Of a stretch of DNA of 32,194 nt, positions 7,551-15,145 are shown one piece after another (within the stretch, counting starts at the first letter, position 1; every line of letters begins with the position of its first letter). The notes under the pieces are model-generated. The model was not told the DNA's origin and searched no databases. It saw nothing but the letters and a program-made list of their open reading frames with translations. Made by a program: the position numbers and the translations under genes. This stretch comes from Bradyrhizobium sp. JYMT SZCCT0428. Its GTDB lineage: Bacteria; Pseudomonadota; Alphaproteobacteria; Rhizobiales; Xanthobacteraceae. The stretch lies in contig NZ_JAFCLS010000071.1 of NCBI RefSeq assembly GCF_018131075.1, positions 1 to 32,194 of the forward strand, in the 5' to 3' direction.

Positions 7551-9095
7551 GTGAGTGAGATTGATCGGCTTCGGGTCGAAAACCAGCGCCTCTCGGATGA
7601 GGTCAAGCGCCTGGTGACAACCGAGGTTCAGCTCTACGAAGTGCAAGAGCACCTCGATGGTCAGATGAGCGCGTATCGCCAGCTCTATGAGCTTGGTAAG
7701 AAATTCAACACAACCGTCGACCTCACTACAATCCTGCAGCTCGCCGCCAAATTCGTTTTATACGAACTCAATTTCGAGCGCTGCCTCTTTCTTCTGAAGC
7801 AATCCGGCGCGAACAGCTTCTCCATCGAGACGATGGATGGTTACTATGACGATGCCGAGAGTACCGTCATTGCGAAGCTAGCACTCCCCACCGCCTCATT
7901 GGCGCTCGCACCACTATATGCCGGCGTTGAACGGGTACTGTGTTTGCCAGATTGCCGCCGCAGCGAGCTGACCTCGCTGCGACGTCTCATCGGTATGGAC
8001 GAGTACATCGTCTTGCCGCTGGGCGGGGAACCGAAAAACCCAATTCGCTTGCTGGTCGCAGGAAATACAGCGGGGCAAGCGCCTTATCAGCGCCAGGTTG
8101 TCCAAGAAGGCGAGGCGCTACTCGGGCTAGCCAACCTGGCAAGCCAGACCTCTACCGCGATTAACAACGCGAACTTCTACCAAGCGCTCGAATGGGAGCG
8201 GCAGTCACTCGAAGAGAAAGTCCGCGAACGCACACGGGAACTCTCGCGATCGCTGGAAGAATTGCACGCGGCGCAGGATCGGCTAATCCAAACTGAAAAA
8301 CTTGCCTCCCTAGGGCAACTCACCGCCGGCATCGCCCACGAAATCAAGAACCCGCTCAATTTCATCAATAATTTCTCCGCCCTGTCGGCGGAGCTGGTCG
8401 ACGAACTAGGCGACGTCCTCAAGCCCGCACCATTGAACGACCTGATGCGCCAAGAGACTGACGAAATCGCAAAGCTGCTAAAGGGCAATCTTGAAAAAGT
8501 AGTGCAGCACGGCAAGCGCGCCGACTCGATCGTCAGGAATATGCTCATGCACTCGCGCGATGGCTCGGGTGACCGGCGCACTGTCGACATCAATACCCTG
8601 GTTGGTGAGAGTCTCAAGCTCGCATACCATGGCGCCCGCGCCGAGAAGCGGGTTATTCAGATTAGGCTGGAGCAGGATTTCGATCCCGCCGCCGGCGAAG
8701 CTGAGCTGCTGCCGCAGGAGATCACACGCGTGCTGCTCAACCTGATCTCGAACGGTTTCTATGCGGCAATGAAACGCAAGGCGGAAGATGACCTTGAGGG
8801 TTATGAGCCTGCGCTTACCGCCGCGACCAGAAACCTCGGTGACCGCGTCGAAATCCGAATTCGCGACAATGGAGCGGGCATTCCATCCGAGGTGAGGGAA
8901 AAGATGTTCAACCCGTTCTTCACTACCAAGCCGCCGGGCGAAGGGACCGGCCTCGGGCTTTCGTTGAGCTTCGACATCGTTGTCAAGCAACATGCCGGAT
9001 TGATTGAGGTTGACACTCAACCCGGCAAATTCACCGAATTCAGGGTCATCCTTCCGCGCTCCGCCCCCACGGGCAAAGCTGAGGCACATACATGA
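7551..9095 (+). CDS. Cytoplasmic GAF histidine kinase
   Basis: A 514-aa soluble histidine kinase with a GTG start after GGAAAG. An N-terminal coiled coil (about residues 3-45) is followed by a GAF-like domain (about 47-205), a second coiled coil leading into LIQTEKLASLGQLTAG, and the phosphoacceptor His263 in IAHEIKNPLNF. The ATPase domain shows the N box (LLNLISNGFYAAM), G1 (DNGAGIP) and G2 (GEGTGLGLSLSF). There is no membrane segment. The stop overlaps the receiver gene by ATGA, indicating translational coupling. The kinase probably reads the FIST protein encoded just upstream and phosphorylates the receiver encoded just downstream. The ligand for GAF or FIST is unknown. Confidence 0.93.
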   Translation: MSEIDRLRVENQRLSDEVKRLVTTEVQLYEVQEHLDGQMSAYRQLYELGKKFNTTVDLTTILQLAAKFVLYELNFERCLFLLKQSGANSFSIETMDGYYDDAESTVIAKLALPTASLALAPLYAGVERVLCLPDCRRSELTSLRRLIGMDEYIVLPLGGEPKNPIRLLVAGNTAGQAPYQRQVVQEGEALLGLANLASQTSTAINNANFYQALEWERQSLEEKVRERTRELSRSLEELHAAQDRLIQTEKLASLGQLTAGIAHEIKNPLNFINNFSALSAELVDELGDVLKPAPLNDLMRQETDEIAKLLKGNLEKVVQHGKRADSIVRNMLMHSRDGSGDRRTVDINTLVGESLKLAYHGARAEKRVIQIRLEQDFDPAAGEAELLPQEITRVLLNLISNGFYAAMKRKAEDDLEGYEPALTAATRNLGDRVEIRIRDNGAGIPSEVREKMFNPFFTTKPPGEGTGLGLSLSFDIVVKQHAGLIEVDTQPGKFTEFRVILPRSAPTGKAEAHT

Positions 9096-9475
9096 AGCCT
9101 CTTATACTCGTAGTCGATGATGAACCCGACGTCGAAGATTTATTTCGCCAGCAATTCCGACGCGACATCCGTGCCGGCCGCTTTACAATGGAGTTTGTTA
9201 AGTCGGGAGATAGCGCCCTTAAGAAAATTGGTGACGCTAATGCGGTGCCTTTGATGCTGATTTTGTCCGACGTCAATATGCCCGGTATGAGCGGGCTTGA
9301 ACTCCTACCAAAAGCGAAAGCGTCACGACCGGATGTTCCGGTTATCATGATCACGGCCTACGGCGATGGCGACACCAGACGAATAGCTTTGGAAGGAGGT
9401 GCAGAGGCCTTATTGACTAAACCAATCGACTTCACGGCGCTCCGTAGCGAAATAGGTGGGCGACTTAAAGCCTAA
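9092..9475 (+). CDS. Single-domain response regulator
   Basis: A 127-aa receiver with no output domain. The acidic pair is in LVVDDEPD (Asp9, Asp10), the phosphoacceptor is Asp60 in LSDVNMPGMSG, and the conserved Lys is Lys110 in LLTKP. It overlaps the kinase gene by 4 bp, so the pair is almost certainly cognate. Without a DNA-binding domain it must act through protein contacts, as in CheY- or DivK-like signalling, or pass phosphate onward. Confidence 0.93.
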   Translation: MKPLILVVDDEPDVEDLFRQQFRRDIRAGRFTMEFVKSGDSALKKIGDANAVPLMLILSDVNMPGMSGLELLPKAKASRPDVPVIMITAYGDGDTRRIALEGGAEALLTKPIDFTALRSEIGGRLKA

Positions 9476-9876
9476 GCAGTAGGTCGTTTGCCATAACCGT
9501 TTTGGGTCGAGTCTGTTAGGCAGGCGGATCGCCGGTCCTCCATCGCTCCACACGCGTTGGTTCCACCTCTGGCAAAGAGGGCCGTTCCCTTCGCGGATGA
9601 GCGCTTCGCCGGCGGCGCGCTTTCAACCGCGCTTGCAGCCAGAATGTTCGTCATCGCGCGAGTTCTTTCTTGAGCGGAAGGAGAGCGGAGTAGGGTGGAG
9701 TTTCGGCGCATAGTTTTGCAGTTTTCTAAGTCAGCGCCGGCATCGTAAAGCGGAATGTCCGCGAACAAAGTCCCATTCCTCGCTGCTTGGCTCTCTGCCC
9801 ATTGGGTAGTGGGTCGTATTGATTGTGGCGGGGTTTGGCCTGGTATGTTGACAATTTCCACCGCATATTTGGGGGG
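9476..9876. other. Intergenic, no gene confidently recognised
   Basis: A minus-strand frame beginning at about 9654 (MTNILAASAVESAPPAKR) is open but has no motif I recognise and no clear ribosome site. On the plus strand TTGACA occurs at 9849-9854, just before the zinc-ribbon-like gene, without a matching -10 at normal spacing. Confidence 0.4.
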
Positions 9877-10086
9877 ATGACGAACGGCACCGTAATCACC
9901 GTCCATTTTTCCTGCGCATGTGGGATGCACTATACTGCATCCCAAGTGCAGATGCCCGAAAGGCGAGAAGGGCGCTTTAATTGCGACGGCTGCAAACAAA
10001 TTGTCAATGAATGGGCTGGTCATTATCACTTTTTTGATTGGAAGCGCATCATCGCCCAGCCGGGGAGGGCGGGTGAGAAGATATGA
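9877..10086 (+). CDS. Small zinc-ribbon-like protein
   Basis: A 69-aa protein starting MTNGTVITVHFSCACGMHY. The two Cys pairs, CAC and CDGC about 27 residues later, could bind one zinc ion, and the end has EWAGHYHFFDWKRI. The ATG at 9877 is preferred over one at 9823 because it follows a G-rich ribosome site and removes a low-quality N-terminal extension. Similar tiny Cys proteins occur in Bradyrhizobium as I recall; their role is unknown. It stands alone after the FIST operon. Confidence 0.65.
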   Translation: MTNGTVITVHFSCACGMHYTASQVQMPERREGRFNCDGCKQIVNEWAGHYHFFDWKRIIAQPGRAGEKI

Positions 10087-10268
10087 CTCCCAAACGCCCC
10101 GCGACCCCAACCAGTTCGCGGGTCGATCATCGACATCGCGACGGGGGAGATGCCTGACCGGACCCTACGCCAGAAGAGCAGGGTAAGGCCCTTGGATGCA
10201 GTGGCGTTGAAAAAAGGCTTCCGAGGGTAGCATCATTTTCAGGGGGGCTCACTTTTCGAACTGGCCCA

Positions 10269-10880
10269 CTACCGATTCTTGATAAAAACTGCCCGCCGGA
10301 AAAGGGTTGGGGCACCGTCCTTCATTTCAAAGCGGGTCTTGATCGAAGACCGGGTCACCGCTCCGGCGGCACACCGTAGATCCGCTCGGTCCACGGCCGC
10401 ATGAACTCAATCCGCCGCCCGATGCGATGAACGTCTTGAAACCACTGGCGCGCAGGTAGGCGAGCAGTCCCAGCATCGGCTGGTAGAGCAGTTCGGTATA
10501 GGTCTTTTGAAGCGGGGATTGCGCGTGGTCGCCAGCCAGTCCGACGCGTTGTCATGCCGGCCTGAGGTTACCGCCACTAGTTCGACCAGTTCTTTCTCGC
10601 CTGATGCCGCCAGCTCCTTAAAATCGTGGTCCAGCACAGCTGCTTGTTCTTCCATTCCGGATGCATTGGCGCCAACGCCTTCACGGGGTCCACTATGAAG
10701 ACCAGTTGCACGTACATCTGTTGCTCGACCAGAGCATTCCGTCTGTCGTGTGATACGCTTGCGGCCGCAACGAAGTCAGGCCCGCCCTGCGTCGTGACGC
10801 GCGCGAAGAAGTTGAGAATCGAGGTCTTTGTCGCGCCATCGTTACAAGACGGCAGAGTGTCGGGTGTTACCTGCGCCAAT
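10269..10880 (-). pseudogene. Degenerate copy of the exported HAD phosphatase
   Basis: This is a decayed paralog of the intact gene at 19661-20698. Matching blocks in order on the minus strand are TKTSILNFFARVTTQGGPDF, MYVQLVFI, VKALAPMHPEWK, DFKELAASGEKELVELVAVT, DWLATTRNPRFKRP, IEFMRPWTERIYGVPPE and IKTRFEMKDGAPTLF. The blocks fall in different frames, so at least three frameshifts are needed. The HAD motif I region of the intact gene (FDNDGTLWIEQ) is replaced by SHDRRNALVEQ, removing the catalytic aspartates. The C-terminal quarter, including motif IV, is missing and the reading ends in a stop after a scrambled stretch. Upstream on the same strand lies a half-copy of the dyad operator. Confidence 0.9.
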
Positions 10881-10921
10881 GCGAAACGAGACGACGCACA
10901 GAAAGGAGAGGGAGGGTTGCT

Positions 10922-10945
10922 TGATCCAATATCTTACCCACGCAT
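10922..10945. promoter_or_regulatory. Decayed half-site of the dyad operator
   Basis: On the minus strand the sequence AAGATATTGGATC matches 10 of 11 bases of the operator left arm; the right arm is lost. It lies just upstream of the dead HAD gene, as if the operator decayed with the gene. Confidence 0.35.
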
Positions 10946-11023
10946 GCTCATCTACCGCGCATTTTTGCCGTGATTTCGGGCGAGGCGTCGCACCGTACGA
11001 ATTGGCAATAAGGCGGTGGCGGG

Positions 11024-11338
11024 CTATCTCGTCTTCACCCATACATCCATCTGGAGGCAGGTTTGCAGGCTGACATAGCTCGGCGTGCCCCCAACGCTCT
11101 CCTGGGAGACGCAACTTGACTTACTGGAAGGGGCAAATTTTGACCATTGGCTTCCGAGCTGCTGCCGGGCCTTCGTTTCATCGCTGACGCAGGACTTCAG
11201 CGATTGGACGTCGCTAAGTCCGGCCGTTGCGGCAAGGTCGAGCTTGCAGCTCCGAACAATGTCGAAGGTTGGCACCCGATCGGCGACGGTGACCACAAGT
11301 TGGGAGCTCAAGGCGATCATCGAAATCGAAATAGGCAT
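11024..11338 (-). CDS. Small probably exported Cys-containing protein
   Basis: A 104-aa protein with a hydrophobic N-terminus (about residues 4-19) that may be a signal peptide, then four cysteines at 31, 50, 76 and 94 suited to two disulfides. Recognisable stretches are DIVRSCKLDLAATAGLSD, SCVSDETKARQQL and TPSYVSLQTCLQMDVW. I recall similar unnamed exported proteins in Bradyrhizobium. GGAG precedes the ATG at about 9 bp. Its lack of basic residues at the very N-terminus (MPISIS) weakens the signal peptide call. Function unknown. It lies just downstream of the lone receiver gene on the same strand with a 28-bp gap, so it may be cotranscribed. Confidence 0.65.
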   Translation of the reverse strand: MPISISMIALSSQLVVTVADRVPTFDIVRSCKLDLAATAGLSDVQSLKSCVSDETKARQQLGSQWSKFAPSSKSSCVSQESVGGTPSYVSLQTCLQMDVWVKTR

Positions 11339-11366
11339 TTTCGTATCTCCGCTCGATATTGTTTTT

Positions 11367-11759
11367 TCAAAGAGGGCTATCTAACTCCTCGCGAGGAACA
11401 TTGATCGCTCGATCGATAACGGCAAGTAAGGTGCTATCCTGAAGGGGTTTCAACAGAAGGGCCGCCAATCGAAGGTTCTCCTGATGCGGTGCCGCGTCGT
11501 GGTGAGCTGTGATCATGATCGTCGGGATATTGAAGCCCTTCCGTATTAAACGTTCTTGCAGCTCTTGCCCGTTCATAGCGGGCATCTGAAGATCGACGAT
11601 CAGGCATTTGGGAGGGCCGTCGGGCAGCGAAGCAAGAAACTCCTGCCCTGATACGTACGTGTGAACCTTGTACCCATGGGATCGCAGCAGCCTGCTCAGC
11701 GCCTTGAGCACGGCCGGATCATCGTCGACCACGGCAATCCAGGAAGAAACCTCCGACAT
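11367..11759 (-). CDS. Single-domain FixJ-like receiver
   Basis: A 130-aa receiver: VVDDDPAVLKALSRLLRSHGY, phosphoacceptor Asp56 in CLIVDLQMP, the switch threonine in IMITAHH, and Lys104 in LLLKP. The N half closely resembles the FixJ-type regulator encoded just upstream (11826-12440), but there is no LuxR-type DNA-binding domain; the protein ends shortly after the receiver. It probably acts as a phosphate sink or competitor for the same kinase. The 66-bp gap to the upstream gene contains a decayed copy of the 24-bp dyad, so it may have its own promoter. Confidence 0.92.
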   Translation of the reverse strand: MSEVSSWIAVVDDDPAVLKALSRLLRSHGYKVHTYVSGQEFLASLPDGPPKCLIVDLQMPAMNGQELQERLIRKGFNIPTIMITAHHDAAPHQENLRLAALLLKPLQDSTLLAVIDRAINVPREELDSPL

Positions 11760-11791
11760 TGATGATTAATGCGCCCGGTTCCGTTGCCGGT

Positions 11792-11815
11792 CGAGTTGAC
11801 CCTTGGTCCAATAGG
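11792..11815. promoter_or_regulatory. Decayed 24-bp dyad, site 4 (lone receiver)
   Basis: On the minus strand one arm keeps TATTGGACC exactly; after AA the other arm is only GGGTCAA. It lies about 33 bp before the receiver start at 11759, between two minus-strand regulator genes. Confidence 0.4.
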
Positions 11816-11825
11816 ACGCGAATTC

Positions 11826-12440
11826 CTATCTAGCAATTCGGGCCTTTTCAGCCAGCCGGACCAGATCGGCAATGCCTCGAACACCCAGCTTTTCCATCAT
11901 CCTGCCGCGGTGCACCTTGATGGTTTTTTCTACGGTACCAAGATCGCCGGCAATTTGCTTGTTGAGCCGGCCGGCGATCACGTGCTCGAGCACTTCGCGT
12001 TCTCGCGGTGTTAGCGTGCTGATCTTCGCCTGGATTGAGTCCAGTTCTGACGCGGCCAGTCGGAATTCGGCATCGTGGGTCTTCGCGCGCTGAACTGCAT
12101 CAAGCAAATCCGTCTCCTTGACCGGTTTGATAAAAAAATCCAACGCGCCGGCCTTCATGGCGCTCACACTGGTTGGAACGTCGCCCTTTCCGGTAATGAA
12201 TATCACTGGTCGGTACGAGCCTCGAGCAGTCAGCGCCTGCTGGAGACCGAGACCGTTCAGGCCCGGCATAGCGACGTCCAGTACGGCGCAGCCAGGTGCC
12301 GCGGGGTCGTGCTGCTCAAGGAATTCTTGCGGAGACGAGTAGGCCTGAACTCCATACCCCTTGGCGCGAAGCAGTCGCGACAGTCCTTTCCGCACACCAG
12401 CATCGTCATCGACCAAATAGACAGTAAATTCACCCGTCAT
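11826..12440 (-). CDS. FixJ-type response regulator with LuxR HTH
   Basis: A 204-aa two-component regulator. The receiver (about 5-120) has VDDDAGVRKGLSRLLRAKGY, Asp55 in AVLDVAMPG, FITGKGDVP and Lys105 in FFIKPV. The LuxR/FixJ DNA-binding domain (about 141-200) has LTPREREVLEHVIAGRLNK and GTVEKTIKVHRGRMMEKL. Its start overlaps the stop of the sensor kinase gene by ATGA, so the two are coupled and cognate. It is encoded next to, and divergent from, the sulfatase cluster, whose upstream region carries the 24-bp dyad. It is therefore the best local candidate to bind that dyad; this is inference from position only. Confidence 0.95.
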   Translation of the reverse strand: MTGEFTVYLVDDDAGVRKGLSRLLRAKGYGVQAYSSPQEFLEQHDPAAPGCAVLDVAMPGLNGLGLQQALTARGSYRPVIFITGKGDVPTSVSAMKAGALDFFIKPVKETDLLDAVQRAKTHDAEFRLAASELDSIQAKISTLTPREREVLEHVIAGRLNKQIAGDLGTVEKTIKVHRGRMMEKLGVRGIADLVRLAEKARIAR

Positions 12441-14662
12441 GACGCCGGAACCTCCCAGCTCGGTAACGATATCGTTGCAATGGCGCCCCCGCTCGCGTCG
12501 TTCACGAGGGCAAGCCGCCCGCCATGTGCCTCTATGATGGCCGAACAGATCGCGAGGCCAAGACCGAGGCCATGTTCCTTTGTGGTAAAAAAAGCTTCAA
12601 ATATACGGTTCTTAGCCAAGGCACCAATGCCGTGCCCTCGATCCTTTACGCACAGCTCGACCGATCCGCATTCCGTCCCGCGGGTTGAAATCAATATACA
12701 TCGCTGATCGACCGGCGTCGCAGCCATAGCATCCATTCCGTTCATGACAAGATTAAGCACGACTTGCTGCAATTGAACGGAATCTCCCCTTGTCAGGAAA
12801 AGCCTGTTCTCTATGTCGAACCTGATGCTGATTTCGCGGCCGATCAGTTCGCTGTGGAGCAGGCCGGCTGTCGATCTGACAAGGTCATTGATATTGACTG
12901 CTTCCAGCTTAGGCTCGCCCTTTTTCAGCAGTTGACGTAGTCGTTGAATAACTTCGCCGGCGCGGTTGTCTTCATGAACGATGTCTTGGAGGGCGTCCCG
13001 GATTTCTGCAATGTCTGGTGATTTCTGTTCCAGCAAGTGCAGGGCCGCCTGGGCGTTCGACAGTATGGCAGTGAGCGGCTGGTTGATTTCGTGGGCTATC
13101 GAACCGGAGAGTGCGCCTAGGACGGACACCCGCATCAGATGCTCAATTTCCATTCGTTGCAGGGTGGTCTCGGCCTCGGCCGATTTTTGGTCGGTGAGGT
13201 CGACGAAAATGCCCCGTAATTGCCTTGGCTCACTGTTGTCTTCTGTATAAGAGCGCGCGCGCATGCGGATCCATCGCACCTCACCACTCGGCAACACAAT
13301 GCGCACATCGCTGGCGGTAGGCTGCCCCAAACTGGGTGACTCTCGAAACGATCTGCTCGCGGTTTCGAGATCGTCCGGATGAACCGTCGCAAGGAGAGCC
13401 TCACGGGTCAGCGATCTACCAGGTGACAGCCCGAACAGCGCCCGGCAATGTTCGGTGACCCATAATTCATCGGTACGCGAGTCAAACTGCCAAAGTCCGA
13501 TATTGGCCGCCGAGGCGGCAAAGGTCATCCGATCGTCGCTATCCCTGAGCAGTTCCTCCGCGCGCCGCCTTCTGCGCCATTGAATCAACAAGGCGCCCAG
13601 AAAAGCCGATTGCAGACCAAACACCGAAAGTGCCGCAAGAACTGTCCCGCGATGCTCCTCCCAGATCGTTCGTGGCTTGAACAGAACGACAGTGCCCGGA
13701 GGCAGATCTCGTTCCTTCAGATTCCAGCGTTCCATTGCCCGGTAATCGACGCGGTATTGCTGGTTCGGATTTGTTCGAGGTGCGAGCGCCGTCGGATCCG
13801 CTCCTTTCATGATTTCGATCGCCAATTCAGCCGTTGCAGTGCCGGTCGATTCAAAAGTCTCGACAAAGCCGCCGACCGCGCCCCCACCAATAAATGTGTC
13901 GTAAGGCCCGTAAACCGGAGCAGGGGATAATGCGGCCAAATCGGTGGCAACCTGCGCTGGGACGAAGGCCTTGCCGTCACCGTCGGCAAAAACCGTCAGA
14001 ACGATTACGATCGCATCTTTGGGAACTTTCGACAACTCAGCAACGAGTTTTGCATAAGGAAGTTCGAACAGGAATGTCGTCTCGAATTTGCGGCTGTGCT
14101 CTTCGATCACCCTGCGCGCTGTCGATTGCCAACGCCGATCGGCCTCGCCGCGACCGGCGATGACGTATAGGCGGCGAGCTTCCGGTTGCAGGCGCTCCGC
14201 CAGTGATAGCGTTTTCGCCAAATCAAACGCGGTGATGATCCCGGTGATCCCCGGTGGCAACCGCAGCGCCGTATAGGTCTGCGGCGAGATCGATGCAAAG
14301 ACCACGGGCACCTTGGGAAGAAGATCTCGATACTGAACGACGAATGGTAATGCAGCGCTGCCAACCGCGATCACCAGATCAGGTGGATGCTTGCCGTATT
14401 TGTCGCGAATGAACGTCGCCGTTCGTAGCGCATGGGCTTCGTCGGAATTCCGTGCCAAATCGAGAAATTCGGCATCGATCTCGACTGATTTCGAGTGCTC
14501 GACCAGCCGCTTTCGAGCGGCTTCCGCAATCAGGCTGGTGGCGGGAAATGAGTAGTTGAAGGCATGAAGCACAAGAACGCGGGGACGCTCCGCAGCGCAG
14601 GCTTCCCCTGCGATCAAGAAAAGGAATCCGATGCTCCACAAAGCACTACGCATCGTGGTCAT
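12437..14662 (-). CDS. Membrane sensor kinase with periplasmic binding domain
   Basis: A 741-aa sensor kinase. A signal peptide (residues 1-23, ending ACAA) leads into a periplasmic ABC-type substrate-binding-like domain (about 26-320: VLVLHAFNYSFPAT, DLVIAVGSAALPFV, YGPYDTFIGGGAVGG). One membrane helix (about 341-361) follows, then a PAS fold (about 375-493, with VHPDDLE and GEVRWIRMRARS), the phosphoacceptor His524 in GSIAHEINQPL, and an ATPase domain with VVLNLVMNGMDAM, DRGHGIG and GLGLGLAICS. It should sense a small periplasmic ligand, directly or through a partner, and phosphorylate the FixJ-type regulator to which it is coupled. A 19-bp palindrome lies 49 bp upstream. Ligand unknown; proximity suggests a substrate or product of the sulfatases. 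Confidence 0.95.
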   Translation of the reverse strand: MTTMRSALWSIGFLFLIAGEACAAERPRVLVLHAFNYSFPATSLIAEAARKRLVEHSKSVEIDAEFLDLARNSDEAHALRTATFIRDKYGKHPPDLVIAVGSAALPFVVQYRDLLPKVPVVFASISPQTYTALRLPPGITGIITAFDLAKTLSLAERLQPEARRLYVIAGRGEADRRWQSTARRVIEEHSRKFETTFLFELPYAKLVAELSKVPKDAIVIVLTVFADGDGKAFVPAQVATDLAALSPAPVYGPYDTFIGGGAVGGFVETFESTGTATAELAIEIMKGADPTALAPRTNPNQQYRVDYRAMERWNLKERDLPPGTVVLFKPRTIWEEHRGTVLAALSVFGLQSAFLGALLIQWRRRRRAEELLRDSDDRMTFAASAANIGLWQFDSRTDELWVTEHCRALFGLSPGRSLTREALLATVHPDDLETASRSFRESPSLGQPTASDVRIVLPSGEVRWIRMRARSYTEDNSEPRQLRGIFVDLTDQKSAEAETTLQRMEIEHLMRVSVLGALSGSIAHEINQPLTAILSNAQAALHLLEQKSPDIAEIRDALQDIVHEDNRAGEVIQRLRQLLKKGEPKLEAVNINDLVRSTAGLLHSELIGREISIRFDIENRLFLTRGDSVQLQQVVLNLVMNGMDAMAATPVDQRCILISTRGTECGSVELCVKDRGHGIGALAKNRIFEAFFTTKEHGLGLGLAICSAIIEAHGGRLALVNDASGGAIATISLPSWEVPAS

Positions 14663-14710
14663 ATTGAAAAGGCACTCAAAAAATTACACTTCCCGCACCG
14701 CTAAGCGTGG

Positions 14711-14729
14711 ATGCTATGCATCATAGCAT
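14711..14729. promoter_or_regulatory. Palindrome upstream of the sensor kinase gene
   Basis: Perfect arms ATGCTATG and CATAGCAT are separated by CAT, 49 bp before the kinase start. It differs from the 24-bp dyad, so a different protein would bind it. The remaining gap, 14730-15043, holds no recognised gene; a 15-bp dyad ACGAAA, ATA, TTTCGT lies near 14960. Confidence 0.45.
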
Positions 14730-15043
14730 ACTTTCGCGCGCTTAACCCAGTTCTCCCGTTTGACGATTCGCAAAGATTTCGAACGGAAGATGCCTATTGT
14801 TGCGGCTGCGGTGCGGATAGGCATCCCGTACCGCTGCAGCGAGTGCTTGCTGTGGAGAGTGGCACAAACTGCATATCCACTGCACATCAATGCGGAACGA
14901 ATGTCGCTGCATGGCGGAAAAATGAGTGACTGCCCGAAGCGCGCTTCCACATTTGTCAAACGAAAATATTTCGTCTGACGAAACAGACCATGTCGATGAC
15001 CCGTACGATAAGATGTTTCAGGTGTGCCGGGTGATAGTCGTCC

Positions 15044-15067
15044 GATGTTGGACCACGGTCCAATAGC
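15044..15067. promoter_or_regulatory. 24-bp dyad operator, site 2 (sulfatase cluster)
   Basis: Arms GATGTTGGACC and GGTCCAATAGC with AC between; the core TTGGACC/GGTCCAA is perfect. It lies about 80 bp before the formylglycine-generating enzyme start, in the region divergent to the sensor kinase. Similarity to site 1 continues a few bases past the dyad (CTTG). Confidence 0.7.
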
Positions 15068-15145
15068 TTGTGACAAGCCCCCAACGTAGCGTGCGCCCAT
15101 CTCAATTGCTCGTTTGGGGATGGATCGGGGAGGCAACGCTCGAAA

